Below, in pieces: positions 10,051-21,227 of a stretch of 64,000 nucleotides of DNA. The stretch is from Coturnix japonica. Lineage: Eukaryota; Chordata; Aves; Galliformes; Phasianidae. The notes beneath the pieces were generated by a model that saw nothing but the letters and a program-made list of their open reading frames with translations, had not been told where the DNA came from and did not search any database. Location of the stretch: NCBI RefSeq assembly GCF_001577835.2, contig NW_015439867.1, forward strand, positions 398,323-462,322. The letters run 5' to 3'. Each line of letters begins with the position of its first letter. Position 1 is the first letter of the stretch. A program made the position numbers and the translations under genes.

Positions 10051-11178
10051 ACCCATGGCTCCGTGTCCCCGCTGACCGCCGCCCATCGCTCACTATGGGG
10101 ATTCCTACACCGCCGCTTCCCCAGCGCCGCGGGGCTGCTGTCCCCGTCCGTCAGCCCCCAGGCGTCCCCCGGCCCTACGGCCCGCATTACGGCCCGTTCG
10201 GCCGCGTTCCCCACGGGCGGCCCCACGCAGGAGGTGCTGGGCGCTCCGGTGGTGGTGGCTGCTAAAAAGGCCACCCGTCCGGTGACTGCCTGCCGGGGGT
10301 CTACCGCGCTGGAGATGCCGCATCCCTACGGCTCGTGGTAAAAGGGCGGCCTCGGGGGGGGCTGCCGGGGGGGTCGGGGCCGGCGACCCCCGCTTGGTGG
10401 GACGTGCATCCCCAACGGGGTTGGTTGGGGGGTCCCGGGGGGGCCGAGGGGCTGCAGGGCTCCCTGCAGGCTCCAGCCCGCTCTCAGCCCCCCCCTGCCC
10501 GCTTACGGCTCCGAACTCGGGCCGCTCAACCCCACCCCGTAACGGCGAGCTCGGGGGTGTCACCGACGGCGGCGCCCCCGAAAAAGCGAAGCCGGGTGGG
10601 GGGGTCGCGGTGGTGGGGGGGGTGGGGGGGGCAAAGCGCTGCGAGGGGGAGCGGGGAGGGGGGGGGTCGCCGGGGGGGCGAGCATCGTGCGACTGCCCCA
10701 ACTGCCAGGAGGCCGAGCGGCTGGGGCCGGCGGGGGAGTCTGCGGAGCAAGGGGCTGCACAGCTGCCACATCCCGGGCTGCGGCAAGGTGTACGGCAAGA
10801 CGTCGCACCTGAAGGCGCATCTGCGCTGGCACACGGGCGAGCGGCCCTTCGTCTGCAACTGGCTCTTCTGCGGGAAGCGCTTCACCCGCTCCGACGAGCT
10901 GGAGCGTCACGTCCGCACCCACACGAGGGAGAAGAAATTCACCTGCGTGTTGTTGCAGCAAACGCTTCACCCGCCGTCCGACCACCTCAGCAAACACCAG
11001 AAGACTCACGCGACCCCGCCACCCCAAAGCTCGCGAGCCGCCCCCATCGGCCCCCCCGACCCCCCAGAACAACCCGCCCCCTCCCCCGGCTCCGCCGCTT
11101 CTCCCCGCCGCCCCATCGCTCCGTCGCCGCGGGGGGACGCGGGCAGCCCCGAGGGGGGCAGTTTGTTTGGAGATCTGA
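10051..11178 (+). CDS. SP7: SP7 (osterix) main coding exon, frame-broken
   Basis: SP7 is the zinc-finger factor required for osteoblast differentiation. A splice acceptor (CTCTCCCCACAG) ends at 10050. Segments matching the SP7 family follow in order but in changing frames: a GS.SPL.TAA-like start, TMGxSY near 10,094, [10 protein letters not shown] near 10,265, EMPHPYGSW near 10,312, PAWWDVHP near 10,390, the buttonhead box CDCPNCQE at 10,688-10,711, finger 1 ([19 protein letters not shown], from 10,764), finger 2 ([19 protein letters not shown], from 10,854), then [10 protein letters not shown] after a disrupted finger 3. The family ending LLEI-stop is visible at 11,166-11,178 one base out of frame. 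At least six frame changes are needed, mostly at homopolymers or repeated short words. About 35 residues present in mammals after TAA are missing. Fingers 1 and 2 are perfectly conserved, so sequence error is more likely than a dead gene. The exon encoding the N-terminus was not found. Confidence 0.85.
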
Positions 11179-11560
11179 CCCCCCCCTTTTCCCCCTTCTC
11201 CCCCCTCGGTATTTATTTCGGGGTGCCCCCCCCAAAAAAAACAACCCCCCCCTTTTCCCCCCCTCGCTGACCCACAGGCCCCGCAATATCCATTATAATT
11301 TATGGCTTAAATTATAGCGTGGGGTCGTGCTGGGGGGAGTGTTCCAGGTGGGCACCTCCTTTGTGTCCCCCCCCCATATTGTTTTCTCCCCCCGAAAACT
11401 TTTCTCACCCCGCACAGAGCTCAGGGACCGGGTTCCCCCCTCCTCCTCCTCACCCATTAACCTGCCCGTGTCGTCAGGCGCTGATGTGCCCCCCCCCCTT
11501 TTTAGCTGGCAACCCCCCCCCCCCAATAAAGAAATAAACGATAAATGCAATAAAGGATTC
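11179..11560 (+). terminator. SP7: SP7 3' UTR with three AATAAA signals
   Basis: AATAAA occurs at 11525-11530, 11533-11538 and 11549-11554, about 350 bases after the expected stop codon. The UTR contains C-runs and an AT-rich patch at 11,285-11,315. Confidence 0.7.
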
Positions 11561-13200
11561 ACCAGGAGCAGCAAGCGACACGCGACCCCCCCCCCCCCAT
11601 CTCACAAGAGGGGAAACTGAGGCACAGGGGGGTGCAGTGCAGGACACAGCCCACACGGTGCCCCACTATGGGGTGTCCCCACTTGGGGTCCCCACACCCC
11701 ACACTATGGGGGTGATTCTGCTTTGCCCCCCCCCACCCCCCCGGGCCTTATGGACCCTCATCCCTGTGCTCTCGTGTCCCTCCATCTCCATCCCCCCGTG
11801 TCTCAGTGACCCCACAAACCACCCCAACCCCACAGACCCGTGTCCCTATCACTGTGTGCCCACAAACCCCCCATAGAGGGACCCCACAGACACGGCTGTG
11901 CCCACAACACAGTGTCCCTCCTCCAGCTTCACCCCACACCTCAGCTCCCCCCATCGCACGTGGGTCTGTCTGTACGTGTGACCCCATATGGGACACCCGC
12001 ATCGCTCCGAGCTCCGGCCTTTGGGCTGAGCTCCACTATGGGGCTTTTTGGGGGGGGTCAGAACGGGTCGGTTGCGGCGCCCATAGGGACAGCGCTGTGT
12101 CCCCGTGCCAGCGTGGAAAGTGCCACCCCGGGTGGTGCCAACGTTGTGCCGACCGCGCTGATCACCACCGTAGGGCTGGGGGGGGGACACACAACACAAC
12201 CCATAAGGGGAACTGAGGCACGGGGACACCCCCAGCCCGCTGTCTCCACGCAGTCACCACCACAAGGGTGGGATTTAGGGTGGGATTTAGGGTGGGGGTG
12301 CCATCTTGCATCGTACCCCCCCCAAGAGGATGGATTTGGATTTGAGGGTTTCCCCCCCCCCAAAACGCTGCTCGCTGTGGGTGGGCGGCTGCCAAAGGGC
12401 TCCGAACTCATCCGCCCACATCCCGGAGCCAAACCCCAAACGGGAGCCTCCCAAAACCGCTCCGGTCCCAAAGCCACCATCGCCCCCCCCCCCCCCTATA
12501 ACTCCCCATCCCTCCCGGCTTTAGGGATATAATGTCAGGGGGGGGGGCGCCACGCCAGCGCTGCGGTGGCTCTGATGTCTCGCAGCGATCGGCGCCGTCC
12601 AAATCGTTGTCTCCTATCAAACCCTGCTCGCTCCGTAACGGGTCAGGAATGGCAGGGCCCCCCACCGCAGCCCCCCGCCCCCCCCCATACAGAGAGTTTA
12701 TTTAATATCCTGAAGAAATTAAAATAACTCCTGCGGCCACCGAAAGGAAAACACGGAGATAAATGTCATAAAGGGAAGCGAAAGTGGGATGGGGGGGGGG
12801 GAGATGAGACTGGGAGGAGAAATTTGGGGGGATCCAAATGGGATGGGATGGGGGCAGAGGGGTGAAGGGACCCCAATAGGGGGGTGTTCCTATATGGCAC
12901 CCAGGGGACCCCAATGCAGGGGGATGCCCATAGGGGAACACAGGGATGCAGGCAGCCATGAGACCCCAGTACAGGGGCACCCATGGGACCCCAATAGGGG
13001 GATGTGGGGACATCGGAGACCCCAGTAAAGGGAGATATGGGGACCTCGGGGACCCCAATAGAGGGGCGTATAGACACCCATGGGACCCCAATAGAGACCA
13101 GTCCCCACGTGGGACACCCGTGGGACCCCGACACGTGGGGATGCGGCTCCTCGTGGGGCCCCAATAAAGGGGCTGCCCATAGGGCACCCACCGGACCACA
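11561..13200. other. SP7-AAAS intergenic region with a degenerate repeat
   Basis: No gene recognised. 12,870-13,150 is a degenerate array of GGGACCCCAATAGGGG-like words at roughly 25-35 base spacing. GTGGGATTTAGG is repeated at about 12,268-12,292. Confidence 0.5.
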
Positions 13201-13548
13201 CAACCGACACCGAACCGAGACCGAACCGAACCCCGCGCGCCAATAATGACACGCGCCTTTTTCCCGCCCCCGAGAGGGCGCGCCGAGTCCTCTTAAAGCG
13301 GCAACGCTCCTTGGGGGTGGGCCCACCAAGAGATCAGCTCCCGTTACAGCGAGAACAGCCACACGAGGGGGGGGGGGTGTTGGGAGTCCTGCGGTGCGGC
13401 CCCTTTAACGCCCCCCCCACACGGAGCGGAACGCGGCGCGGTTTGTCCCTCGCGAGGTTCCGTTGGCGGTTGAACGGAGCCGCGGTCGGTGCTGGTTCCG
13501 GTCCCGGTTCTGGTCCCGGTTCCGGTCCCGGTTCCGGTTCCGGTCGCC
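13201..13548 (+). promoter_or_regulatory. AAAS: AAAS promoter and 5' UTR
   Basis: CpG-rich sequence directly upstream of the AAAS ATG. It has a CCAAT box near 13,240 (gcgCCAATaatgac) and a (GGTTCC)-type simple repeat at about 13,494-13,544 ending in GTCGCC just before the ATG. No TATA box. The start site is not resolved. Confidence 0.5.
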
Positions 13549-13817
13549 ATGTGCTCCCTGGCGCTGTTCCCCCCCCCGCCCCCCCCGGGCTCCGTTACTC
13601 TGTGTGAGTTTAACAACGCGTTGCTGTGCGGGCAGCGCGGGGAGCCGCTACCGCTCGACTTCCAGAGTCTGGTGAGGAACCACCCCCCCCCCCCCAGAGA
13701 ACCGGAGCGGTTTCGGACCCCCAACCCCCCACAGGGACCCCGAACCCCCATTCCTGCCCCCTCCCCCCTATGTTTACTGGGACACCCTCATTTCCCTCCA
13801 AAATGGGCTCGGGATTT

Positions 13818-13848
<31 letters not shown>

Positions 13849-16800
13849 AGTGTGTTTGGACCCCTCCAACGTTCCTCTAAAAGCTTGAGACCACCCTCCC
13901 CATTTTGCCCTTAAGACTGTGCTGGAACCCCCCCCCCTCTCTACCCTCCCCTAATTCTTTCCTTTTAGGCTCTCAGTGCGGACCCCCCACCCCCCTACTC
14001 TCCCCCCCCCCCCCCCCAGAAGCAGAACCCCCCCTGTTCCCACTCAAATCCCATTCCCACGCTGTATTTCCCCCCCTCCCTCCTTACACCCTCCCATTTA
14101 TCCCCCCAGCTGCAGCGCTGCCCGTCACTCACTCTTGCCTCGAGGGACGGTTTGAAGGTCCCGGCCGCCCGAGTCGGGGGCTCAGCCCTTCCTGCACCAC
14201 CGTGAGGCCCTTTGGAAGAGGGTCCTCTGTGCATGGTGAGTCCCCCCCCCATAATAGTTGCTGGTGCTGAGCCCTGCACAGCCCCGTTTAGTTACTGCTC
14301 TGCAGGTGGGAGAAGGTTTGGGGTCCCCATAACCCACCCCCCATTGATGGGCTTTGTCTGCAGAGGGACGGGGCTCTATGGGCTGCTGAAGGAGATCGTC
14401 AGCTCGAGGAGGAGGGGAGTTGAGGCCAGGAGGGCCCTGGCAGCCCCCATCATCCCTGCGGCCCCCCATCATGCCCCGCAACCCACAGCCACCAATATCA
14501 TCCCTGCAGCCAACCCCCATCATCCCTGCTGTCCCCCTCATCCCATCCCTGCAAGCCCCATATGAATCCCTGGCAGCCCCATATCATTCCATTCCCTGCA
14601 GCTCCCCATTCATCCCCGCAGCCCCCCATCATCCCCGCAGCCCCCCCATCTCTTCCCGCAGCCCCCCATCCATCGCTTGCAGCCCCCACATCCCATCCCT
14701 GCAGCCCCCCATCACTGTTCCATGCCACCCCACTCCTGTGGGTCCCCTCCTGGTTGACGTTCTGTGTTCCCTGCAGGGCTGCAGTGGTTGAGGACGGCCC
14801 TGAGCTGCGTCCTGACCGTGTGCCGGGGGCTCTCAGCCCTGCACGGCTCCCTCCTCCCACACCTCTCGGTGGGTTCCACAACGCTGCAGGGTTCCCTTCT
14901 GTGATGGGGGGAGAAACAGCTCTGAAATGGGGCAGCAAAGGGCTGGAGGGGGGGGGGAGCAGGAGGGGCTTCCTGCCTGCTCAGCACTAACTCACGTCTG
15001 CCCCTTCCCCTGCAGCTGAGCAGCGAGGATATGATCAATGTCTTCTCCCAGGCAGTTGACTGGTGAGTGCTGAGAGACCTTGTGTGTGTTGTCACCCCAT
15101 CCAGTGGTACCTCCACACCTATAGGATGGTACCCCCACACCTATAGGATGGTACCCCCACACCTATAGATGTACCCCCACACCTCAATAGGATGGTACCT
15201 CCACACCTAGAGGATTGTTACCTCCACATTTATTAAGGCTGGTACCCCCCACACCTATAGGATGGTACCCCCACACCTATAGGGTGGTACCTCCACACCT
15301 ATAGGATGGTACCCCCACACCTATAGGATGGTACCCCCACACCTATAGGGTGGTACCCCCACACCTATAGAACGGTGCTATGGAGCACAGGGAGGGGATG
15401 GCATCACCCCCATCTTCAATGCTCAGCCTCCAGCACAGGGATATTGAGGGGAATCCCATCACCTGGGGCTGTTTGGTGCCTTGGTGCTGTGCTGTGCACG
15501 CAGGAGGAGCAGCATTAAACCCAACCAGGGCTTGGTTAAATAGAGCAGTGTCAGTTTGTTGAGCAGCCGGTGAGAAATCACCATCTCACTGAGGTTTATT
15601 TGGGGGTGGGTGGCTTTGGGACTTGGAATTGGGGGGGGGGGGGGGGGGCAGATGTGGGTCTGGGCTGCTCCCTGTGCCCCCTCCCTCCCTCCTTTCCTCC
15701 CTTAGGGCTGGCTGCAGTATCCGTGCCTTCGCCTGGCATCCACACACCAGCAAATTCGCCGTGGCTCTGCTGGACGACTCGGTGCGGGTCTACAACTCCA
15801 GCAGGTGAGGAGGGGGGCAGCCCCAGACCCACCACCCCAAACCCAAACCAACCACCCTGAGCACCCAGGACTCCCCCCTGCGCTCTCACTGCTCCCATAG
15901 CTCTGTTAGGCTTTCTCTCGCCCTTCAGCCTCCTTTCTCCCCTAGGTCTCCCTGCTCCCCCGGCGGGTCCCGGCAGGCGTATAAAGCTCTCCTTAAGAGA
16001 AGACTCTCCCTGCTCTTGCTGCGCCCCACGCAGCGCTGCCCCGCTGAGCCGCTCTCCCCCAGTTGGGATTTCAAGCCAACAAGTGCCAGCTCTCCCCCCG
16101 GGCTGCAGGAGCTGAATAATCACACCAGGTGTGCTCCAGCAGCGCCGCCATCACCCGCCTGGGTCCCCTCTGTCCCCTCTAAGGGGGGGGTCCCCCATCC
16201 CACATTAGGCTTTAGGCTCCCACCGTGGTCAGGGCTGCACTGAGGTCCCACGTTGCTGTTGGCCTCCTGTCACGCTCCTTCCTCCCCGCAGTGCCACCAT
16301 CCCGTCGCTGAAGCATCGGCTGCAGAGGAACGTGGCTGCTGTGGCCTGGAAGCCGCTGTGTGCCTCCATCCTGGCTGTCGCCTGCCAGAGCTGCGTCCTC
16401 CTGTGGCACCTGGACCCCACATCCCTGTCCACCAGGTGATGTTCCCACATGGGGACAGACCCACAACTCGTGGCCCTGACCCCACACTGCACAACGAGGG
16501 CCGTCCATCCCATTTTGAGGGCCGTCCATCCCATTTTGAGGGCTGTCCAGGGTCGTCCATCCCCTTTTGAGGGTCGTCCATCCCCTTTTGAGGGTCGTCC
16601 ATCCCCTTTTAAGGGTCGTCCATCCCCTTTTGAGGGCCGTCCATTCCATTTTGAGGGTCGTCCATCCCATATTGAGGGTCATCCATCCCATTTCGAGGGC
16701 TGTCCAGGGCCGTCCATCACATTCTGAGGGTCGTCCATCCCATTTTGAGGGCCGTCCATCCCATTTTGAAGGCCGTCCGTCCCTTTTGAGGGTCATCCAT

Positions 16801-19800
16801 CCCATTTCGAGGGCTGTCCAGGGCCGTCCATCCCGTATTGAGGGCCGTCCATCCCCTTTTGAGGGCCGTCCATCCCCTTTTGAGGGCCATCCATCCCATT
16901 TTGAGGGTCGTCCATCCCATTTTGAGGGCTGTCCAGGGCCGTCCATCCCATTTTGAGGGTCATCCATCCCATTTCGAGGGCTGTCCAGGGTCGTCCATCC
17001 CCTTTTGAGGGTCGTCCATCCCCTTTTGAGGGTCATCCATTCCATTTTGAGGGCCGTCCATCCCCTTTTGAGGGTCATCCATCCCATTTCGAGGGCTGTC
17101 CAGGGCCATCCATCCCATTTTGAGGGCCGTCCATCCCTTTTGAGGGTCATCCATCCCATTTCGAGGGCTGTCCAGGGCCGTCCATCACATTCTGAGGGTC
17201 GTCCATCCCTTTTGAGGGTCGTCCATCCCATTTTGAGGGTTGTCCGTTCCATATTGAGGGTCATCCATCCCATTTCGAGGGCTGTCCAGGGCCATCCATC
17301 CCGTTTCAAGGGCTGTCCATACCATTCTAAGAGCGGTCCATCCTGTTTTGAGGGCGGTCCATCCCGTTTTGAGGGCGGTCCACCTCCTTTTGAGGGCCAT
17401 CCATCCTGTTTTGAGGGCTGTCCATCCCATTTCACTGGGCTTCAGGTTAAATCCAGGCTGGTGTCCGTCCCCGCTGTGGGTACAGAAGGAGCTGTGGTGC
17501 ATCACCAGCCCTTTGCATCCCTCCTGTCCCCGTATCAGCTGTGGTTTCTGTCCCTGCAGACCCTCGTCTGGCTGTGCCCAGGTGCTGTCCTACCCCGGGC
17601 ACAGCCCCGTCACCAGCCTGGCGTGGGCACCCAGCGGGAAGCTGCTGCTCTCAGCCTCACCCGTGGACACGGCCATGCTGGTGAGTGTGGGGCTGTGTCT
17701 GGGGGGGGTCCAGGGTTGTCACCCCACTGCTGGGACACTTGGGGGGCAGCACCTCCTCCAAGGACACATGGAGCACTGAGATGTGAAGCAGTGACCACGT
17801 CTGAGCTCTGACTGATGGTGGGAGCTCTGCGATGTCCCAAACCCCTCTGTCCCCTCCAGGTGTGGGATGTGTCCACTGAGAACTGTGTCCAGCTGCAGTG
17901 GTTTGGGGGCGGCGGGGTCACCTTCCTGGCGTGGTCCCCTGATGGCAGCAAGGTCCTGGCAGCCACCCCTTCAGCCGTGTTCAAGTGAGCTCCTGGCCCC
18001 GCTCCTTCCTCCTTTTAGTCACTCTATTACCATTTTCATCTGCCTCCCATTGAAGTGTGCCTGCCTGCTTTGTGTCCTTTGCTCCTTCCCTTCCCCCCGG
18101 GTCAGATATGGGGGTAAATTAGGTCCGATGTCTCTCAGAAGGGGCTGAATTGGGGCAGATTATCCCTCTCACGTCATTCTCTCTCTCTTACAGAGTTTGG
18201 GAAGCTCAGATGTGGACGTGTGAGAAGTGGCCAACCATCAAAGGGCGCTGCCAGGTGGGGTGGGCACAGTGGGGAGGGGCATTGCCCACCCCATGGGGGT
18301 CTGCAGGGCGTTCTGACACCCCCCTGTGCCCCACAGACGGGGTGTTGGAGCCCGGATGGCAGCCGGCTGCTCTTCACGGTGCTGGGAGAGTCCGTCATCT
18401 ACTCCTTGTCCTTCTCTGAATACAGGGGTGAGTGACCCCCCATAGAGCCCCATTTGCTCCCCCAGCCGTCGTTTTGCTTTCAGCTGTGGGTGCTTGTGGC
18501 CAAGAGAGGCTCTGTATCCATCTGGGACAGCTTCCTACCTGCTGTGGTGTAGCAAAGGCAGGACAGCAGGAGGCTCCACAGCTCAAAGAGGCAGAAATTC
18601 CACATCATTTTAAGAAGAGAAGTGCAGATTCAGGGCAATGAGACGACCTGCACAGAGCAGGGGAGCAGAAGTGAGTTCTCTCTTTGTGTCTTCATTGCAG
18701 GGGACATGCAGGGGCAGGTGGGAGGTTCCAAAACAGCTTCCATCGTGGCAGATCTGTCGGAGACCACCTTCGAGACGCACTATGGGGAGGAGAGGTGGGT
18801 CTGTGTGCGATGCTGGGAGGTGGAGGGGCTCCGTGCCCCCCTCCCAGCCCTGTGCATATGGGTGGGCGCTCACAGTGCTGTGCTGCAGGGTCGGAGGAGC
18901 TGTGCAGTCCATGGTGTGGGACCCCACCGGGGAGCGGCTGGCGGTGATCATCCGAGGTCAGAGCTGTGATGCCCCAAATCCACCCATCCTGCAGGGGCAA
19001 TCCTTGGGGCTGGGGGGGGCAGCACCCATCTTCTCTCCACTCTTCCTCACTGTGACTTTGCCCCTCTGCACAAAGCATCCCCCCCCACACCCCAAACCCC
19101 CACGGTGACGCTGTGCAGTGTCTGCTCCTGGTTATCCCTTGAGGACAGAGCTCTGTTCCCTTCTCACTCATGACACACAAATCACCTCTCCCAGCCCCAC
19201 CACCAGCTCTCTGCGTTCCCACAGTGCCCACATTGCACCCTGTGCCCCCCCCCGGCCCTATTGGAGGAGCAGCCTTAGGATAATTGAGCCATTGAGGCCC
19301 TCCTGGCTGCAGACAAAGCACAGCTTTGACAGCCCCGAGGTGCAGCAGCGCTGGGGATGCTGTGTTGTACCTGAGCTCAGCCATTTGGTTTTGTCGTGCT
19401 TATAAAGCTGGAGGGGAGGAAATGGGGAGGGAAAAGCTGCAGGGCAGTTGGGCTGCCCCCATCCTGCAGTGGGGGATCCCATTTGGAAGGGCAGGAGCAC
19501 TGCATGCAGAGCTGGCTGCACTCCCCACATCACTCCTGCTTTGCTGACCCCATTGCTGCCCCTCACCCCCAGCACAGCTCACAGCTGCTTCCCTCCCCCT
19601 GCAGGAGATCAGACGGTGGTGGCTGTGTTCCGTACCCGCAACAGTCCCGTGTTTGAGCTCCTGCCGTGGTGCGTAGCAGATGGTCTGGGGGCTTCTGGTG
19701 CTGGTGTAGGGTTGATTGAACACCGTGGTCACATTTTGGACACATTGTCCGTTATCCTGAAGACCTTTTGTGGTTCTCATTTGGCACAGCACAGATCCCA

Positions 19801-20241
19801 ATTAACCCCTTTGTGTCACCGCTGTGCCCGGGCTGTGCCACCTCTCCCTGCAGCTCTCCTTTCCCTTCCAGCGGGTTCCTGCGGGGGGAGCAGAACGCGG
19901 AGCCGCAGCTCATTGCCTTCCATCCCTGCTTCCAGAAGGGAGCGCTGCTGACCGTGGTGAGTGCAGCTTCGGCTCCGGGGGGTCTTTGCTGCAGCTCGGG
20001 GGGTGGAATTGTCCCAGCGGAGCAGGGAGGGCAGTGGTGACCCATTGCGATGTGGAACGGCGATGCCCAGTGCTGATCTTTGTACCGTTGTCCTCTCCAG
20101 TGCTGGTCCACGGGGACCATCAGCCACATCCCCTTCTTCTTCCTGAGTGCCTGCGTGCCCTACGGCAGCCCCGGCCGCAGCCCCGCCGTGGTGACGGCCA
20201 GCAGCAGCGTGCGGGAGCAGCCGCTCTTCTCCGAGCTCTGA
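13549..20241 (+). CDS. AAAS: AAAS (aladin), WD-repeat nucleoporin, 16 exons
   Basis: Aladin anchors at the nuclear pore through NDC1; loss causes triple-A syndrome in humans. Exons: 13549-13671, 14110-14235, 14364 to about 14430, 14777-14868, 15016-15062, 15706-15804, 16292-16435, 17560-17680, 17860-17984, 18194-18254, 18337-18427, 18701-18794, 18889-18956, 19605-19668, 19872-19956, 20101-20241, with GT/AG borders from exon 4 on. The protein opens [14 protein letters not shown] like mammalian aladin and ends PLFSEL. WD-repeat blocks are clear: [85 protein letters not shown]. Exons 4-16 form one open frame (1232 nt after a two-base codon completion). Exon 2 ends in [11 protein letters not shown] in a frame different from its start (one extra G in the run near 14,176 would explain it). 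Exon 3 (LYGLLKEI) has a stop at its junction and no clear donor. The downstream C-terminus is shorter than in human. Confidence 0.95.
14436..14715. repeat. Degenerate GCAGCCCCCCATCATCCC repeat in AAAS intron 3
   Basis: Irregular copies of gcagccccccatcatccc at about 20-25 base spacing, directly after the unclear end of exon 3. Expansion of this array may have blurred the exon 3 donor. Confidence 0.8.
15105..15378. repeat. Minisatellite, 22-bp unit, about 12 copies, AAAS intron 5
   Basis: Units of ggtacccccacacctatagg with one- or two-base variants, each carrying a GGTACC word. The array lies between exons 5 and 6. Confidence 0.9.
16495..17435. repeat. 22-bp minisatellite, about 42 units, AAAS intron 7
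   Basis: The unit is close to gggccgtccatcccattttg. A variant stretch tttcgagggctgtccagggc recurs about eight times (for example near 16,695, 16,808, 16,978, 17,091, 17,165, 17,278), so a higher-order pattern is present. Because 22 is not a multiple of three, long open frames on both strands are by-products of a stop-free unit. Exons 7 and 8 on either side are intact. Confidence 0.95.
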
Positions 20242-20400
20242 CAGCAGCGTATGGAACCAGGACGTTCAGGGTCTCAGGACACTGCAGGGCTGTGGTCCCT
20301 TCTTGTCCCCCCATGGGTTCTGTATCTGTGCAGCTCCGTGTGCTCATCCTGTGGAAGGTGGGGCTCAGTGGGTCAGCGCCGTGCAGATTAAAGGTGACTC
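20242..20400 (+). terminator. AAAS: AAAS 3' UTR with ATTAAA signal
   Basis: ATTAAA at 20387-20392, 146 bases after the stop codon, followed by a GT/T-containing stretch. This gives a compact 3' UTR. Confidence 0.6.
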
Positions 20401-21227
20401 CTCATCCCCCACACCTTGCTCTGCTCCTCGCTCTGCTCCTTGCCCATGGAAACAAGGAAACTTTCCCTGTAAGTTAGTTGGGGGATGAAGCCCCTCGGGT
20501 TTGCTTCTGGGGCTCTGGTGCTGCTCTGCGCTGCCAGGCTGTAGTCTGGAGTGCACCTGCAAGAGAAGAACCATTCAGTGCTTAAATTAAAGCAGATTGA
20601 AGGCTCCTGACACAACGTTTGTGTGCAGCACTGGTGGGTGGGAGCCCCCAGGTGAGTGTGGGGGCTTTGCTCTGTGGTTAAATGGCTGCACTGAGGGCTC
20701 CTCGGCCCTAAAAACAGCCTTTGGGCTTCACCTTGAGGGCGTAAGGAACCACCAGAAGTGCTGCAGCTCAGTGAGACCCAGCACAGAACAGACCTTTCCC
20801 TCCCAGCCCTATTGATGAGTGCTGCTGCAGCCCCATGCCATCCCATGTGATTCTGGACAGCACTGGGGGAGCAGATGGGCTGCAGTGGGATTACGGGGAG
20901 GCTGAGGGGGGCAGTGCTTAAACCCCAGGATTACAAGTGGTTAATCCCTGGGATTACGCTGTAATCGCCCTGCGGTGGACATGGGGAGGGCCCTGCTCAG
21001 CCCACACTGCCAGCACCCCCAGGACCCACAAAACCCTCCTGAAAGCCAAACCCCAAAACAAGGCATGGAAACTGCTCCTCCACCCCACAGAAAGGACGGC
21101 AGCAACCCACCCTGCAATGGGGCTGTGCTGGGAGAGCCGCGAGGACACGGGGTAAACAACTCACAGCAGAGATGTTTAGAGATGCTTCAGCGGTGAGGAT
21201 CCCCAGTTTGGATCTGCTGCTGTGGTG
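20401..21227. other. Region between AAAS and the LRRC3-like gene
   Basis: Moderately GC-rich unique sequence with no recognised exon. Part should be 3' UTR of the minus-strand gene to its right, but no AATAAA on that strand was found. Confidence 0.4.

Noticed and set aside
10394-11317. Alternative 307-codon frame over SP7
   Set aside because: It holds the CDCPNCQ box but reads the zinc fingers out of frame, so it is a by-product of the frame breaks and not a second gene.
15105-15378. CRISPR-like spacing of near-identical units
   Set aside because: Units are directly adjacent with no unique spacers, in a eukaryotic intron; a plain minisatellite. The same applies to 57,515-57,735.
16212-17435. 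407-codon minus-strand frame (GMDGPQN-like repeats)
   Set aside because: A 22-bp stop-free minisatellite inside an AAAS intron is open in many frames on both strands; AAAS exons flank it on the other strand.
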